Assembly (NCBI GenBank): GCA_003488005.1 | Contig: DNND01000099.1 | Location: 28,615-38,331 of the forward strand | Length of the DNA stretch: 9,717 nucleotides | Direction of reading: 5' to 3' | Source: Blastocatellia bacterium | GTDB lineage: Bacteria > Acidobacteriota > Blastocatellia > Pyrinomonadales > Pyrinomonadaceae | In this document: piece after piece, positions 1 through 6,100 of the stretch | Layout: each line of letters begins with the position of its first letter | Position numbering within the stretch: the first letter of the stretch is position 1 | Position numbers and translations under genes: made by a program | The notes under the pieces: generated by a model | What the model was told of the DNA's origin: nothing | The model's database searches: none | What the model saw: only the letters and a program-made list of their open reading frames with translations

Positions 1-60
1 CAGAGTCCAAGCTTTAGCTTGCCTCTACCAGCGCAAGAGCAACCTAAAGGTTGGACTCTG
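1..60. repeat. Nested palindromic intergenic repeat (cruciform-like)
   Basis: The first 60 bases form one nested palindrome. The outer stem is CAGAGTCC (1-8) against GGACTCTG (53-60). Inside each arm sits a perfect mini-hairpin: CAAGCT-TT-AGCTTG (8-21) on the left and CAACCT-AA-AGGTTG (40-53) on the right. The two mini-hairpins differ at two paired positions, and pairing is kept in both. It lies 58 nt downstream of the methyltransferase stop codon, so it could act at the 3' end of that minus-strand transcript. No T-run typical of an intrinsic terminator follows. The window begins exactly at the outer arm, so more copies could lie to the left. Confidence 0.7.
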
Positions 61-118
61 AACTACAAGCTCTACTCAAACTACAAACCTTGGCGGGGCA
101 CGCGGCAGGAACAGCCCT

Positions 119-976
119 TTATTTCGCAGCAACTGCTTTCCTGCCGCTAATAATCAAAACCTGCGAAGGAAAACTCATGTCGCCGCCCTCGAAATAAACT
201 GCCACGGCTTTGAGTACCGCATCTCGCGCGGCGTTGACTTCATCCGGCGCCAGCGTGGCGAGTTTCTTTCTAAACGAGTCTGACATTTCTGTCCGGAACT
301 CCCAAAACTGAGAAATATCGATCGGCGCTTCCGTATCAAACTTCAGGGCGCGTTCTTTCACTGAGACAGCACCCGCTTCTTCCAGCAACTTTGTAAGTTT
401 CCCTGACCGCGCAAAACGAAAAGCGGTGGGCGCATCTTCACCTTCAGGTTGGGACTCCACAAATTTATTTAGAACTTCTGTGATGACGCTGAAGAATGGA
501 TTGAGTTCCTGGTCGGCCCAGACGAGCAGCGCAAGTCGGCCGCCGGGCCTGACGACTCGCAAGATCTCGCGCAACGCGCCAGACACGTCCGCAAAAAACA
601 TGGCTGAGAGCCGGCCCACAACGACGTCAAAAGCGTTGTTCGCGAATGGAAGTTTCTCAGCCGCCGCCTGATGAAACTCGATATTCTTTAGCCCGCGGCG
701 TTCAGATTCTTCCCCGGCGGCTTTGACCATGCCTGCTGTCGGATCGGTAAACGTCACGTGTCCGGAAAGGCCAACAACGCCGGCAATGGTCAACGAAGGT
801 TCGCCTGCGCCGCCGCCAATATCGAGCACCGATTGGGCAGCGACGATTTGCGCCTCTTCGATCAGCGCCCGCGTCAACGGCGCAAACATTTTTTCAATCA
901 ACTCCTGGTGCTTGTTCCAATACTGCGAAGACGTTTCCCACGCCTTAAGCACTTCGGCTGCGTTTTCACTGGCCAT
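119..976 (-). CDS. Class I SAM-dependent methyltransferase (UbiE/Methyltransf_11 type)
   Basis: The product is a 285-aa soluble protein with a Rossmann-type methyltransferase fold. The SAM-binding motif I is VLDIGGGAGEPSL near residues 50-62. The acidic residue after strand 2 is D78 (FTDPT), the motif IV-like stretch is FDVVVGRLS (116-124), and the post-motif is LREILRVVRPGGRLAL (135-150). The C-terminal part (about 155-285) probably shapes the substrate pocket and gives no clue to the substrate. The frame stays open upstream to 1300, but that extension lies over the rhodanese gene and is low-complexity basic sequence, so ATG at 976 was chosen. The start overlaps the end of the rhodanese gene by 11 nt (ATGGCCAGTGA), which suggests translational coupling. 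An AAGGAAG stretch lies about 12 nt upstream, which is far for a Shine-Dalgarno. The fold is clear; the methyl acceptor is unknown. Confidence 0.88.
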   Translation of the reverse strand: MASENAAEVLKAWETSSQYWNKHQELIEKMFAPLTRALIEEAQIVAAQSVLDIGGGAGEPSLTIAGVVGLSGHVTFTDPTAGMVKAAGEESERRGLKNIEFHQAAAEKLPFANNAFDVVVGRLSAMFFADVSGALREILRVVRPGGRLALLVWADQELNPFFSVITEVLNKFVESQPEGEDAPTAFRFARSGKLTKLLEEAGAVSVKERALKFDTEAPIDISQFWEFRTEMSDSFRKKLATLAPDEVNAARDAVLKAVAVYFEGGDMSFPSQVLIISGRKAVAAK

Positions 977-1322
977 CTTGTTTCGTTTCTTCCTTAGGTT
1001 CGAGGGGCAAGCCGGCCTTTTCCCAGGCTTCCATTCCGCCGAACAGCGGATGAACGTTCTTGTAACCGTGGGCCGAGAGTTCCTGCGCCACTTTGCTGCT
1101 GGAATGTTCGTGCGGGCACGTGCAGTAGGTGATCGCGGTGCGATCATGCGGGATGTCGGCAAGGTGCTGTTCAACCTCGTCGTCGGGTACGCGCACGGCC
1201 CCCGGCAATTTGGTTTCGGCCTCGGACCACGCGGTCGGATTGCGCGCGTCGACAAAACTAAACTGCTCGCCGCGCTCCATTCGTTCCTTGATTTCATCAA
1301 CCGTTACTCGTGTTGCTTCCAT
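966..1322 (-). CDS. Single-domain rhodanese-like sulfurtransferase
   Basis: This 118-aa protein is a single rhodanese domain that would carry sulfane sulfur as a cysteine persulfide in the cytoplasm. Family marks are VTVDEIKERM at the N-terminus, FSFVDARNPTAW (about 21-32), LPGAVRVPDDEV (39-50) and the C-terminal LFGGMEAWEKAGLPLE (93-108). The active loop is CPHEHSS, with C69 as the likely catalytic residue; it aligns well with the CYHGNSS loop of GlpE. A second cysteine, C67, sits two residues earlier (YCTCP). That is unusual and could allow a disulfide or persulfide relay (inference). A purine-rich AGGAAAGGAAGG precedes the ATG at good spacing. The gene follows pirin by 31 nt and overlaps the methyltransferase by 11 nt, so the three probably form one operon. 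The sulfur acceptor is unknown. Confidence 0.9.
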   Translation of the reverse strand: MEATRVTVDEIKERMERGEQFSFVDARNPTAWSEAETKLPGAVRVPDDEVEQHLADIPHDRTAITYCTCPHEHSSSKVAQELSAHGYKNVHPLFGGMEAWEKAGLPLEPKEETKQDGQ

Positions 1323-1353
1323 TTGCGACCTTCCTTTCCTGCTTCAACAACCC

Positions 1354-2052
1354 TTAAGCCAAATCAAATAACAGTACTTCTGACGGCTCGCCGGCAGTGA
1401 TGCTCAATTGGTCTTCCTGACTAATCGCCGCGCCGTCGCCGTGTTTGAGCTGAGTGCCGTTTAGCTCTACCGCGCCCGCGGCCACTTGCAGCCAGGCGTT
1501 CCGGCCAGTTGCTAATTGATGGTTAACTGACTTGTCCGCATCAAGCACACTCGCGTAGATCTTCGCGTCCTGATGAATGCGCACCGCGCCGTCTTCGCCA
1601 GCAGGTGAAACGATGAGCCGCAATCTGTTGCGCTTTTCTTCATCGGCAAACTTCTTTTCTTCGTATTCCGGCGGCTGCCCTTCACGCTCCGGGAGAATCC
1701 AAATTTGCAGCAGGTGGACCGGTTCTTCTTTTGAAGGGTTAGATTCGCTGTGCCTGACACCGGTGCCGGCGCTCATTCGTTGCGCGTCTCCGCGCCGGAT
1801 TACAGAGCCGCTGCCCATGCTGTCGCGATGTTCGAGCGCGCCCGAAATTATGTAGGTAACGATTTCCATGTCGCGGTGACCGTGCGTCGGGAAACCACGC
1901 CCCGGCGCCACCACGTCTTCATTGATCACGCGCAGCGAGCGGAACGCCATGTGCGATGGATCGTAATAATCGCCAAAGGAAAAAGTGTGATAGGTGTTAA
2001 GCCAGCCAAAATCGAAATGGCCGCGAGCTTCAGCTTTGCGAATTTTGATCAT
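1354..2052 (-). CDS. Pirin family protein (bicupin, YhaK/YhhW type)
   Basis: The 232-aa product is a cytosolic two-cupin pirin. The N-terminal cupin holds the metal site: H57 and H59 (THGHRDMEIVTY), then H101 and E103 (GVRHSESN). These are the four residues that bind iron or another metal in pirins. Further family marks are WLNTYHTFSFGDYYDP (17-32) and SGALEHRDSMGSGSVIRRGD (70-89). The C-terminal cupin (about 145-232) is degenerate and lacks an obvious metal site, as usual. Some bacterial pirins degrade quercetin; others act as redox-sensing regulators. The sequence does not decide between these. The start is ATG at 2052 with GGGAAG just upstream. It appears to be the first gene of an operon with the rhodanese and methyltransferase genes. 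Its upstream region is taken over by a 236-bp palindromic repeat, so any promoter lies in or beyond that element. Confidence 0.93.
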   Translation of the reverse strand: MIKIRKAEARGHFDFGWLNTYHTFSFGDYYDPSHMAFRSLRVINEDVVAPGRGFPTHGHRDMEIVTYIISGALEHRDSMGSGSVIRRGDAQRMSAGTGVRHSESNPSKEEPVHLLQIWILPEREGQPPEYEEKKFADEEKRNRLRLIVSPAGEDGAVRIHQDAKIYASVLDADKSVNHQLATGRNAWLQVAAGAVELNGTQLKHGDGAAISQEDQLSITAGEPSEVLLFDLA

Positions 2053-2070
2053 CGGTTCTTCCCTTTTCCA

Positions 2071-2306
2071 GAACCCGCGTAGCGGGTGGGAGCGTAAAGC
2101 CTGGGGTGGAGCGACAGCGAAACCCCAGGATCACCAAGGCAAATGAACCAAGCGCGCGAAGCGTGCGACAGCGCAACAGTGGTATCTATTCACGACAAAC
2201 AACTGTCGCCCACTTCGTGGGCTCGATACCTTCGGTTTCTTCGCGTTCCTGGGGTTCCGCTTCGCTCCACCCCAGGCTTTATGCCAACGCCACGCTTCGC
2301 GGGCTC
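2071..2306. repeat. 236-bp composite palindromic element with 60-bp terminal inverted repeats
   Basis: The outer 60 bases at each end (2071-2130 and 2247-2306) are imperfect inverted copies. Within them, 2095-2130 matches the reverse complement of 2247-2281 with one indel and one mismatch. Each inner arm is itself a hairpin with stem CCTGGGGT/ACCCCAGG. The middle holds further inverted pairs: GGTATC (2181-2186) with GATACC (2225-2230), GCGACAG (2165-2171) with CTGTCGC (2203-2209), and a tight hairpin CCCAC-TTC-GTGGG (2209-2221). A CCCGC-GTA-GCGGG hairpin lies at 2074-2086. The element nearly fills the gap between the methionine sulfoxide reductase stop and the pirin ribosome binding site. It carries no transposase and resembles non-autonomous REP/MITE-like DNA. 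It may also block read-through between the two minus-strand clusters (inference). Confidence 0.8.
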
Positions 2307-2316
2307 AACACAACTT

Positions 2317-2805
2317 CTAAACGGACGCTGTAATAAAGATCTCTGCCAACTCATTCAACCCCTGCGCATCCTCGTCGTCAAAGCGCGCGAGCGATTGACT
2401 GTCAACATCCAGCACGCCGATTAATCGTTCGTCCTTTATCAACGGCACTACAATCTCGGAATTCGAAGCGCTGTCGCAGGCGATGTGTCCGGGAAACTCG
2501 TTAACATTTTCGACGACGACTGTTTGTTTCAGCTCGGCCGCAGTGCCGCAGACGCCTTTGCCCATCGCGATCCGCACACATGCTGGATTTCCTTGAAACG
2601 GGCCCAACACCAACTCGCCTTCTTTGTACAAATAGAACCCGGCCCAATTCACATCAGGAAGCGAATGATAAAGCAGCGCGGCGCAGTTTGCTGCGTTGGC
2701 GATCAAGTCATGTTCGCCTTCCAGCAGACTGCTCAATTGAGCGGCGAGCGTCGCGTACAACTCTCGTTTTGTACCCGTTTCTACTTTGGCAACTTGAACC
2801 GTCAT
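2317..2805 (-). CDS. msrC: Free methionine-(R)-sulfoxide reductase (fRMsr, GAF domain)
   Basis: The 162-aa product is a single GAF domain of the fRMsr class, which reduces free L-methionine-(R)-sulfoxide in the cytoplasm with thioredoxin-type electrons. The three redox cysteines are present as C76 (NPACVRI), C86 (GKGVCGTAA) and C110 (GHIACDSASNSEIVVP). Their spacing (10 and 24 residues) equals that of the E. coli enzyme (C84, C94, C118). NWAGFYLY (53-60) and the end segment GVLDVDSQSLARFDDED are also typical. The length is normal. The ATG overlaps the stop of the upstream molybdopterin oxidoreductase as ATGA, so translation is probably coupled. The gene ends 10 nt before the 236-bp repeat. 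Assignment is firm from the cysteine pattern; a plain sensory GAF protein would not keep all three. Confidence 0.94.
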   Translation of the reverse strand: MTVQVAKVETGTKRELYATLAAQLSSLLEGEHDLIANAANCAALLYHSLPDVNWAGFYLYKEGELVLGPFQGNPACVRIAMGKGVCGTAAELKQTVVVENVNEFPGHIACDSASNSEIVVPLIKDERLIGVLDVDSQSLARFDDEDAQGLNELAEIFITASV

Positions 2806-5132
2806 GCTACTGAACTCGCTCTTCCGGCCGACGGCCGGATGCTAATCACGACCGACTTTGAAACCGGCGTATTGCTTTTATCAGCCACGCTGCGCACCGG
2901 CACCAGCACATTTGTTTCGGGAAAATAGGTCGCCGCGCAACGCCGGGGAATGCTGTAGGGCACGACCACAAAATTACGCGCGATGCGCTCTTCACCTTCA
3001 AAGTGACTTACGAGATCCACCATCTGCCCTTGCGTCAAATGCAACAACGCCATGTCGTCCTGATTCAGGAAAACCACGCGCCTGCCGTTGTGAATGCCGC
3101 GATAGCGATCGTCCAAGCTGTAAATGGACGTGTTGAATTGATCGTGACTACGAATCGTCATCATCAACAGTTGGTCAGGTAACAGATCATGTTTGGGCAA
3201 ATCATGAACAGTGAAACGCGCCCGACCGGTTGGAGTTTTGAACACCCGCTCGCGAACCGGACTGGGTAAATGAAAACCGCCGGGATGCCGCACGCGATTG
3301 TTGTAGTCGTCGAACCCAGGCACGACTCGTTCAATGTGATCGCGAATGCGATCGTAGTCGGCGATCATCTCGTGCCACTTGGTTGCGGAACGTTGGCCTA
3401 AGGTAGCGGTTGCCAGGCGCGCAACAATGGCCGGCTCGCTCAGCAACTCTTCGGAAGCTGGTGGCAGAGAACCACGTGAAGCCTGCACCACCGCCATCGA
3501 ATTTTCCGTAGTCACAAATTGAGCACCACCGGCTTGCATATCAGTCTCAGTCCGTCCCAGGCAAGGCAGGATCAAAGCCTGTCTCCCGGTTATTAAATGC
3601 GCACGGTTGAGTTTCGTCGAAACATGCGCAGTCAGACGACAACGGCGCAGGGCGTCGGCCGTATATTCGGTATCAGGCGTTGCCGACAGAAAATTTCCGC
3701 CCAGCGCAAAGAAAACTCTGGCCTGCCCTGCATGCATTGCCTGAATTGCGCGGACCGTGTCATGGCCATGACCGCGCGGCGGCTCGAAATCAAACTCGGC
3801 TGCCAGCTTGTCGAGGAAAGCATCCGTGGGTCGTTCCCAAATTCCCATCGTGCGATCGCCTTGCACATTGCTGTGGCCGCGCACCGGGCACAGACCCGCG
3901 CCGGGCTTTCCGATTTGGCCACGGCACAGCATCAAGTTGACGATTTCCTGAATGTTGGCCACCGCGTTCTTGTGCTGCGTCAGGCCCATGGCCCAACAGA
4001 AGATTGTCCGTTCCGATTCAATGAAGATTTTCGCCGCGTCTTCGATATGTGCTTTTGAAACTCCGCTTTGTTCCAGCAGGTCGCCCCAGTGCGCGGTCTT
4101 AATCGACTCGGCAAACTCTGCAAACCCATCGGTATAATTCGCCATGAAGTCATGGTCCAACACCGAACCGGGATTACGTTCCTCCGCGGATAGCACTTCC
4201 TTCATGATGCCTTTGAGCAGGGCGACGTCGCCATTGATGCGCACTTGAAGAAAAAGATCGGCGAGCGCAGTGGCACCGCCAAACCAATGCAGCACGTCCT
4301 GCGGATGCTTGAAGTGCGTCATGCCAACTTCCGGCAGCGGATTGATGTGGACCAGCCGGGCGCCATTCTGTTTGGCTTTCTGCAAAGCGGTCAGCATGCG
4401 CGGATGATTCGTACCGGGATTTTGACCGATGACGAAGATTGCCTGCGCGAGATTGAAATCTTCGAGCGTCACCGTGCCCTTACCGACGCCGATTGTTTCA
4501 CCCAGCGCTGACCCACTTGACTCGTGACACATATTCGAGCAGTCCGGCAGATTATTGGTGCCAAACTGCCTGACGAAAAGTTGATACAGAAACGCGGCTT
4601 CGTTACTGGTGCGCCCTGAAGTGTAGAAGATAGCCTCATCAGGGTGGTCCAATGCGTTCAGCTCGCCGCCAAGCAAAGCGAAAACTTCATCCCAACTTAT
4701 TTTTTCATAATGAGTAGCGCCGTCGCGCAGCACCATGGGGCTTGTGATGCGGCCCTGCTTGCCAAGCCAATGGTCAGTCTGATTAGCCAAATCGGCGACG
4801 CTCCAGCGCGCAAAGAATTCCGGCGTTACACGTTTGGTCGTCGCTTCATCGGCAACGTGCTTGGCCCCGTTTTCGCAAAACTCCGCGTGCGAGCGCTCAT
4901 CGTCAGGTTCGGGCCAGGCGCAGCCGGGACAATCAAATCCTGTTTTTTGATTTAGCTTCAGCAACGTGCGCACGCCCCGCGCGACACCCATTTCATTCCA
5001 GGTGGTTTTTGCAGTGGCGAGAATCGAGGGAATGCCGCCGGCTACTTTGCTCGGCCTTTCGATTTGCACAAGGGAGGGCTCTTCAGGCGATTCAGCGCGA
5101 CGATCGGTCGTTGTGGGCTTCCCATCTGACAT
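2802..5132 (-). CDS. FdhF/YdeP-type molybdopterin oxidoreductase (CbbBc family)
   Basis: The 776-aa product belongs to the formate dehydrogenase H-like clade that includes E. coli YdeP and the CbbBc proteins; its physiological substrate is not established. FDCPGC (66-71) and C86 (EFCENG) form a CX2CX14C pattern, the putative and incomplete-looking Fe-S site of this clade. The Mo-ligand position is probably C202 in NMCHESSGSALGE. Cofactor (bis-MGD) contacts are suggested by IGQNPGTNHPR (235-245), RGHSNVQGDRTMGIWE (418-433) and GRTETDMQ (526-533). The C-terminal dinucleotide-binding domain spans about 650-765, with RSHDQFNTSIY near 661. Length matches the family. There is no Tat signal, so a cytoplasmic location is likely. 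The ATG at 5132 has no convincing Shine-Dalgarno; the next Met is residue 48. It is coupled to fRMsr downstream and preceded by the MOSC gene. No FdhD gene or electron-transfer subunit is in the window. Confidence 0.92.
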   Translation of the reverse strand: MSDGKPTTTDRRAESPEEPSLVQIERPSKVAGGIPSILATAKTTWNEMGVARGVRTLLKLNQKTGFDCPGCAWPEPDDERSHAEFCENGAKHVADEATTKRVTPEFFARWSVADLANQTDHWLGKQGRITSPMVLRDGATHYEKISWDEVFALLGGELNALDHPDEAIFYTSGRTSNEAAFLYQLFVRQFGTNNLPDCSNMCHESSGSALGETIGVGKGTVTLEDFNLAQAIFVIGQNPGTNHPRMLTALQKAKQNGARLVHINPLPEVGMTHFKHPQDVLHWFGGATALADLFLQVRINGDVALLKGIMKEVLSAEERNPGSVLDHDFMANYTDGFAEFAESIKTAHWGDLLEQSGVSKAHIEDAAKIFIESERTIFCWAMGLTQHKNAVANIQEIVNLMLCRGQIGKPGAGLCPVRGHSNVQGDRTMGIWERPTDAFLDKLAAEFDFEPPRGHGHDTVRAIQAMHAGQARVFFALGGNFLSATPDTEYTADALRRCRLTAHVSTKLNRAHLITGRQALILPCLGRTETDMQAGGAQFVTTENSMAVVQASRGSLPPASEELLSEPAIVARLATATLGQRSATKWHEMIADYDRIRDHIERVVPGFDDYNNRVRHPGGFHLPSPVRERVFKTPTGRARFTVHDLPKHDLLPDQLLMMTIRSHDQFNTSIYSLDDRYRGIHNGRRVVFLNQDDMALLHLTQGQMVDLVSHFEGEERIARNFVVVPYSIPRRCAATYFPETNVLVPVRSVADKSNTPVSKSVVISIRPSAGRASSVA

Positions 5133-5166
5133 TGCTAATTACCAATGACTTGATTGGAATTCATTG
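5130..5166. promoter_or_regulatory. Candidate operator: alternating CATTG/CAATG boxes
   Basis: Three 5-base boxes alternate in orientation: CATTG (5130-5134), CAATG (5143-5147) and CATTG (5162-5166). The first pair is part of an 18-bp near-palindrome (5130-5147, eight of nine pairs match) that covers the oxidoreductase start codon. The second pair flanks the space between the start and the proposed -10 box. A repressor bound here could block the promoter. The region is AT-rich, so chance is a real alternative. Confidence 0.3.
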
Positions 5167-5190
5167 TATTTCGTGAAGAGCGGTTTACAA
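5163..5190 (-). promoter_or_regulatory. Candidate sigma-70-like promoter of the oxidoreductase
   Basis: On the minus strand, TTGTAA (5185-5190) is followed after 16 nt by TACAAT (5163-5168), five of six matches to the -10 consensus. The predicted start of transcription is about 24 nt upstream of the ATG at 5132. It would let the oxidoreductase and fRMsr be transcribed independently of the MOSC gene. This is based on motif match only. Confidence 0.4.
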
Positions 5191-5234
5191 AGTGCCGCCC
5201 GCCGCGGAAAGTTCGAAGAGCTGCGATAAGAATC

Positions 5235-5339
5235 TAGCCGCGGATTTACGCAGATAAACGCGGGTTAGAATCTGAAGGAGAAGTCACTGAAGTTTGCCGG
5301 GATTGCATGCCTTATCTAATTCGCGTAAATCCGCGGCTA
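5235..5339. repeat. Inverted repeat with perfect 17-bp arms
   Basis: The segment TAGCCGCGGATTTACGC (5235-5251) recurs as its exact reverse complement at 5323-5339, with 71 nt between. The left arm continues with CAGATAAACGCGG, giving a GCGGATTTACGCAGATAA style known to me as a dispersed intergenic repeat in several phyla. The right arm ends 2 nt from the MOSC stop codon, so the structure lies in the 3' end of that transcript. There is no T-run. It splits the MOSC gene from the oxidoreductase gene. Confidence 0.75.
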
Positions 5340-5340
5340 A

Positions 5341-5823
5341 TTAGTATTGACCGGAAGAGCCATTAATCAGTTTCACCACTTGTCCAACTTTCAACTTCCC
5401 GCCGTTCAGCACTCGCGCGTAAACACGCGACCAGCCGGGATGAACTTTCTGGGCGATGCGCTGAAATTGGCCATCAACAAAGTAAGCAGGAATGGTATTG
5501 CAGGGCGTCGTGTAGCTGGTAACTTCGAGCAACACTTCGTCGCCGAGCGACAACTGAACGCTGGGAACTAACTTCTGCCAATCGACTCCCGAGATGGTTA
5601 CGTTCTCGCCCACCGCACCGGGAAAAATCGGATGTCCTTCGGCCTGCAGCTCCAGAATCCGTTCCAACGAGAACAAGCACAAGGCGCGCTCAGGTCCACC
5701 GTGAATGTCGGGAACGGTATGATCATCGCCGACGATACCCAGTTCATTGACCGTGCCTTCGCGAACGGCCAGCTTGGGAACGCCACCCGCGGAGATATTG
5801 AGTTGAAATATTCGTCCAGTCAT
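5341..5823 (-). CDS. MOSC-domain protein (YiiM-like)
   Basis: The 160-aa protein is a stand-alone MOSC domain, the module found at the C-terminus of molybdenum cofactor sulfurases and in the YiiM and YuaD group. Visible marks are GRIFQLNISAGGVPK (3-17), the HGGPERALCLFSLE segment (41-54), FPGAVGENVTISGVDW (67-82), an LSLGDEVLLEVT strand (91-102) and the conserved cysteine C108 in TTPCNTI, thought to carry sulfur or bind the cofactor. MOSC proteins are linked to Mo-cofactor handling and to reduction of N-hydroxylated or detoxification substrates; the exact role here is open. Placement directly upstream of a molybdopterin oxidoreductase supports a Mo-related job (inference). The ATG at 5823 lacks a Shine-Dalgarno (upstream sequence is CCTTTTTGTTTTC), but MTGRIF matches the family N-terminus well. 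Confidence 0.88.
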   Translation of the reverse strand: MTGRIFQLNISAGGVPKLAVREGTVNELGIVGDDHTVPDIHGGPERALCLFSLERILELQAEGHPIFPGAVGENVTISGVDWQKLVPSVQLSLGDEVLLEVTSYTTPCNTIPAYFVDGQFQRIAQKVHPGWSRVYARVLNGGKLKVGQVVKLINGSSGQY

Positions 5824-5866
5824 GAAAACAAAAAGGCAAGCAGTTACGTTAAATAGGTTCGCACTG

Positions 5867-5895
5867 ATTGTAACCGAAAATGAAATGTTTGACTT
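5867..5895 (-). promoter_or_regulatory. Candidate promoter of the MOSC gene
   Basis: On the minus strand a good -10 box, TACAAT (5867-5872), lies about 45 nt upstream of the MOSC start. The -35 region at 17 nt spacing is AAGTCA (5890-5895), only three matches to consensus. The leader would be about 37 nt. It overlaps a candidate promoter on the other strand, so the two directions could interfere. Confidence 0.35.
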
Positions 5896-5917
5896 GGCGC
5901 GGCGTTTGGCTTAAAAG
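5889..5917 (+). promoter_or_regulatory. Candidate promoter for the M14 peptidase gene
   Basis: TTGACT (5889-5894) is followed after 17 nt by TAAAAG (5912-5917), five and four matches to sigma-70 consensus. It would give a leader of about 175 nt that contains the whole hairpin-rich element at 5950-6066. No better plus-strand promoter was seen nearer the gene. Confidence 0.3.
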
Positions 5918-5949
5918 CATCTGCTCCTGCTTCGTCGCTCAAACTTTGG

Positions 5950-6066
5950 AGTGCGCTGGCTTGACAGCGCTTTATAGCGCGGCGGCTTGACGCCGCTTTC
6001 GGTTACGCTGCGATCTCCTTTAAGGAGATAAACTCGCGTCGTTCAAGCGGTCAAGCCGCCGCAGCT
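5950..6066. repeat. Tandem and inverted hairpin repeats with GGCTTGAC loops
   Basis: Two 26-nt units stand in tandem (5950-5975 and 5976-6001). Each is a hairpin with the same loop GGCTTGAC but a different stem: GCGCT/AGCGC in the first, GCGGC/GCCGC in the second. A third, inverted copy lies at 6047-6062; its GTCAAGCCGCCGC (6050-6062) is the exact reverse complement of 5979-5991. The second and third copies could thus also pair with each other over a 58-nt loop. That loop holds a further perfect hairpin, ATCTCCTT-T-AAGGAGAT (6013-6029). The block sits between the divergent MOSC and peptidase genes and ends about 35 nt before the peptidase start. It may be a REP-like dispersed element, a leader structure, or both. 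Confidence 0.75.
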
Positions 6067-6100
6067 CAAAAAATTCTTTTAGTCGCATGAGGAAAACTCG

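Noticed and set aside
977..1300. N-terminal extension of the methyltransferase frame up to 1300
   Set aside because: It overlaps the rhodanese gene in another frame, has basic low-complexity composition and no domain. The internal ATG at 976 fits the family start and the overlap with the rhodanese stop.
723..1400. 225-codon open frame on the plus strand
   Set aside because: It lies antisense across three genes with clear family matches. It has no recognisable motif and is a by-product of their codon use.
2096..2130. Intrinsic terminator between the two minus-strand clusters
   Set aside because: The hairpin is strong, but no T-run follows on either strand. It is better described as part of the larger repeat.
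2106..2424. Two overlapping plus-strand frames of 75 and 93 codons
   Set aside because: They consist almost entirely of the palindromic repeat and then run antisense into the methionine sulfoxide reductase. Protein-like strings from such repeats are not evidence of a gene.
3597..4058. 153-codon plus-strand frame inside the oxidoreductase
   Set aside because: It is antisense to the conserved core of the molybdopterin domain and shows no family features.
5950..6066. CRISPR array or riboswitch
   Set aside because: There are only two direct units without spacers and one inverted copy, and no known riboswitch core could be recognised.
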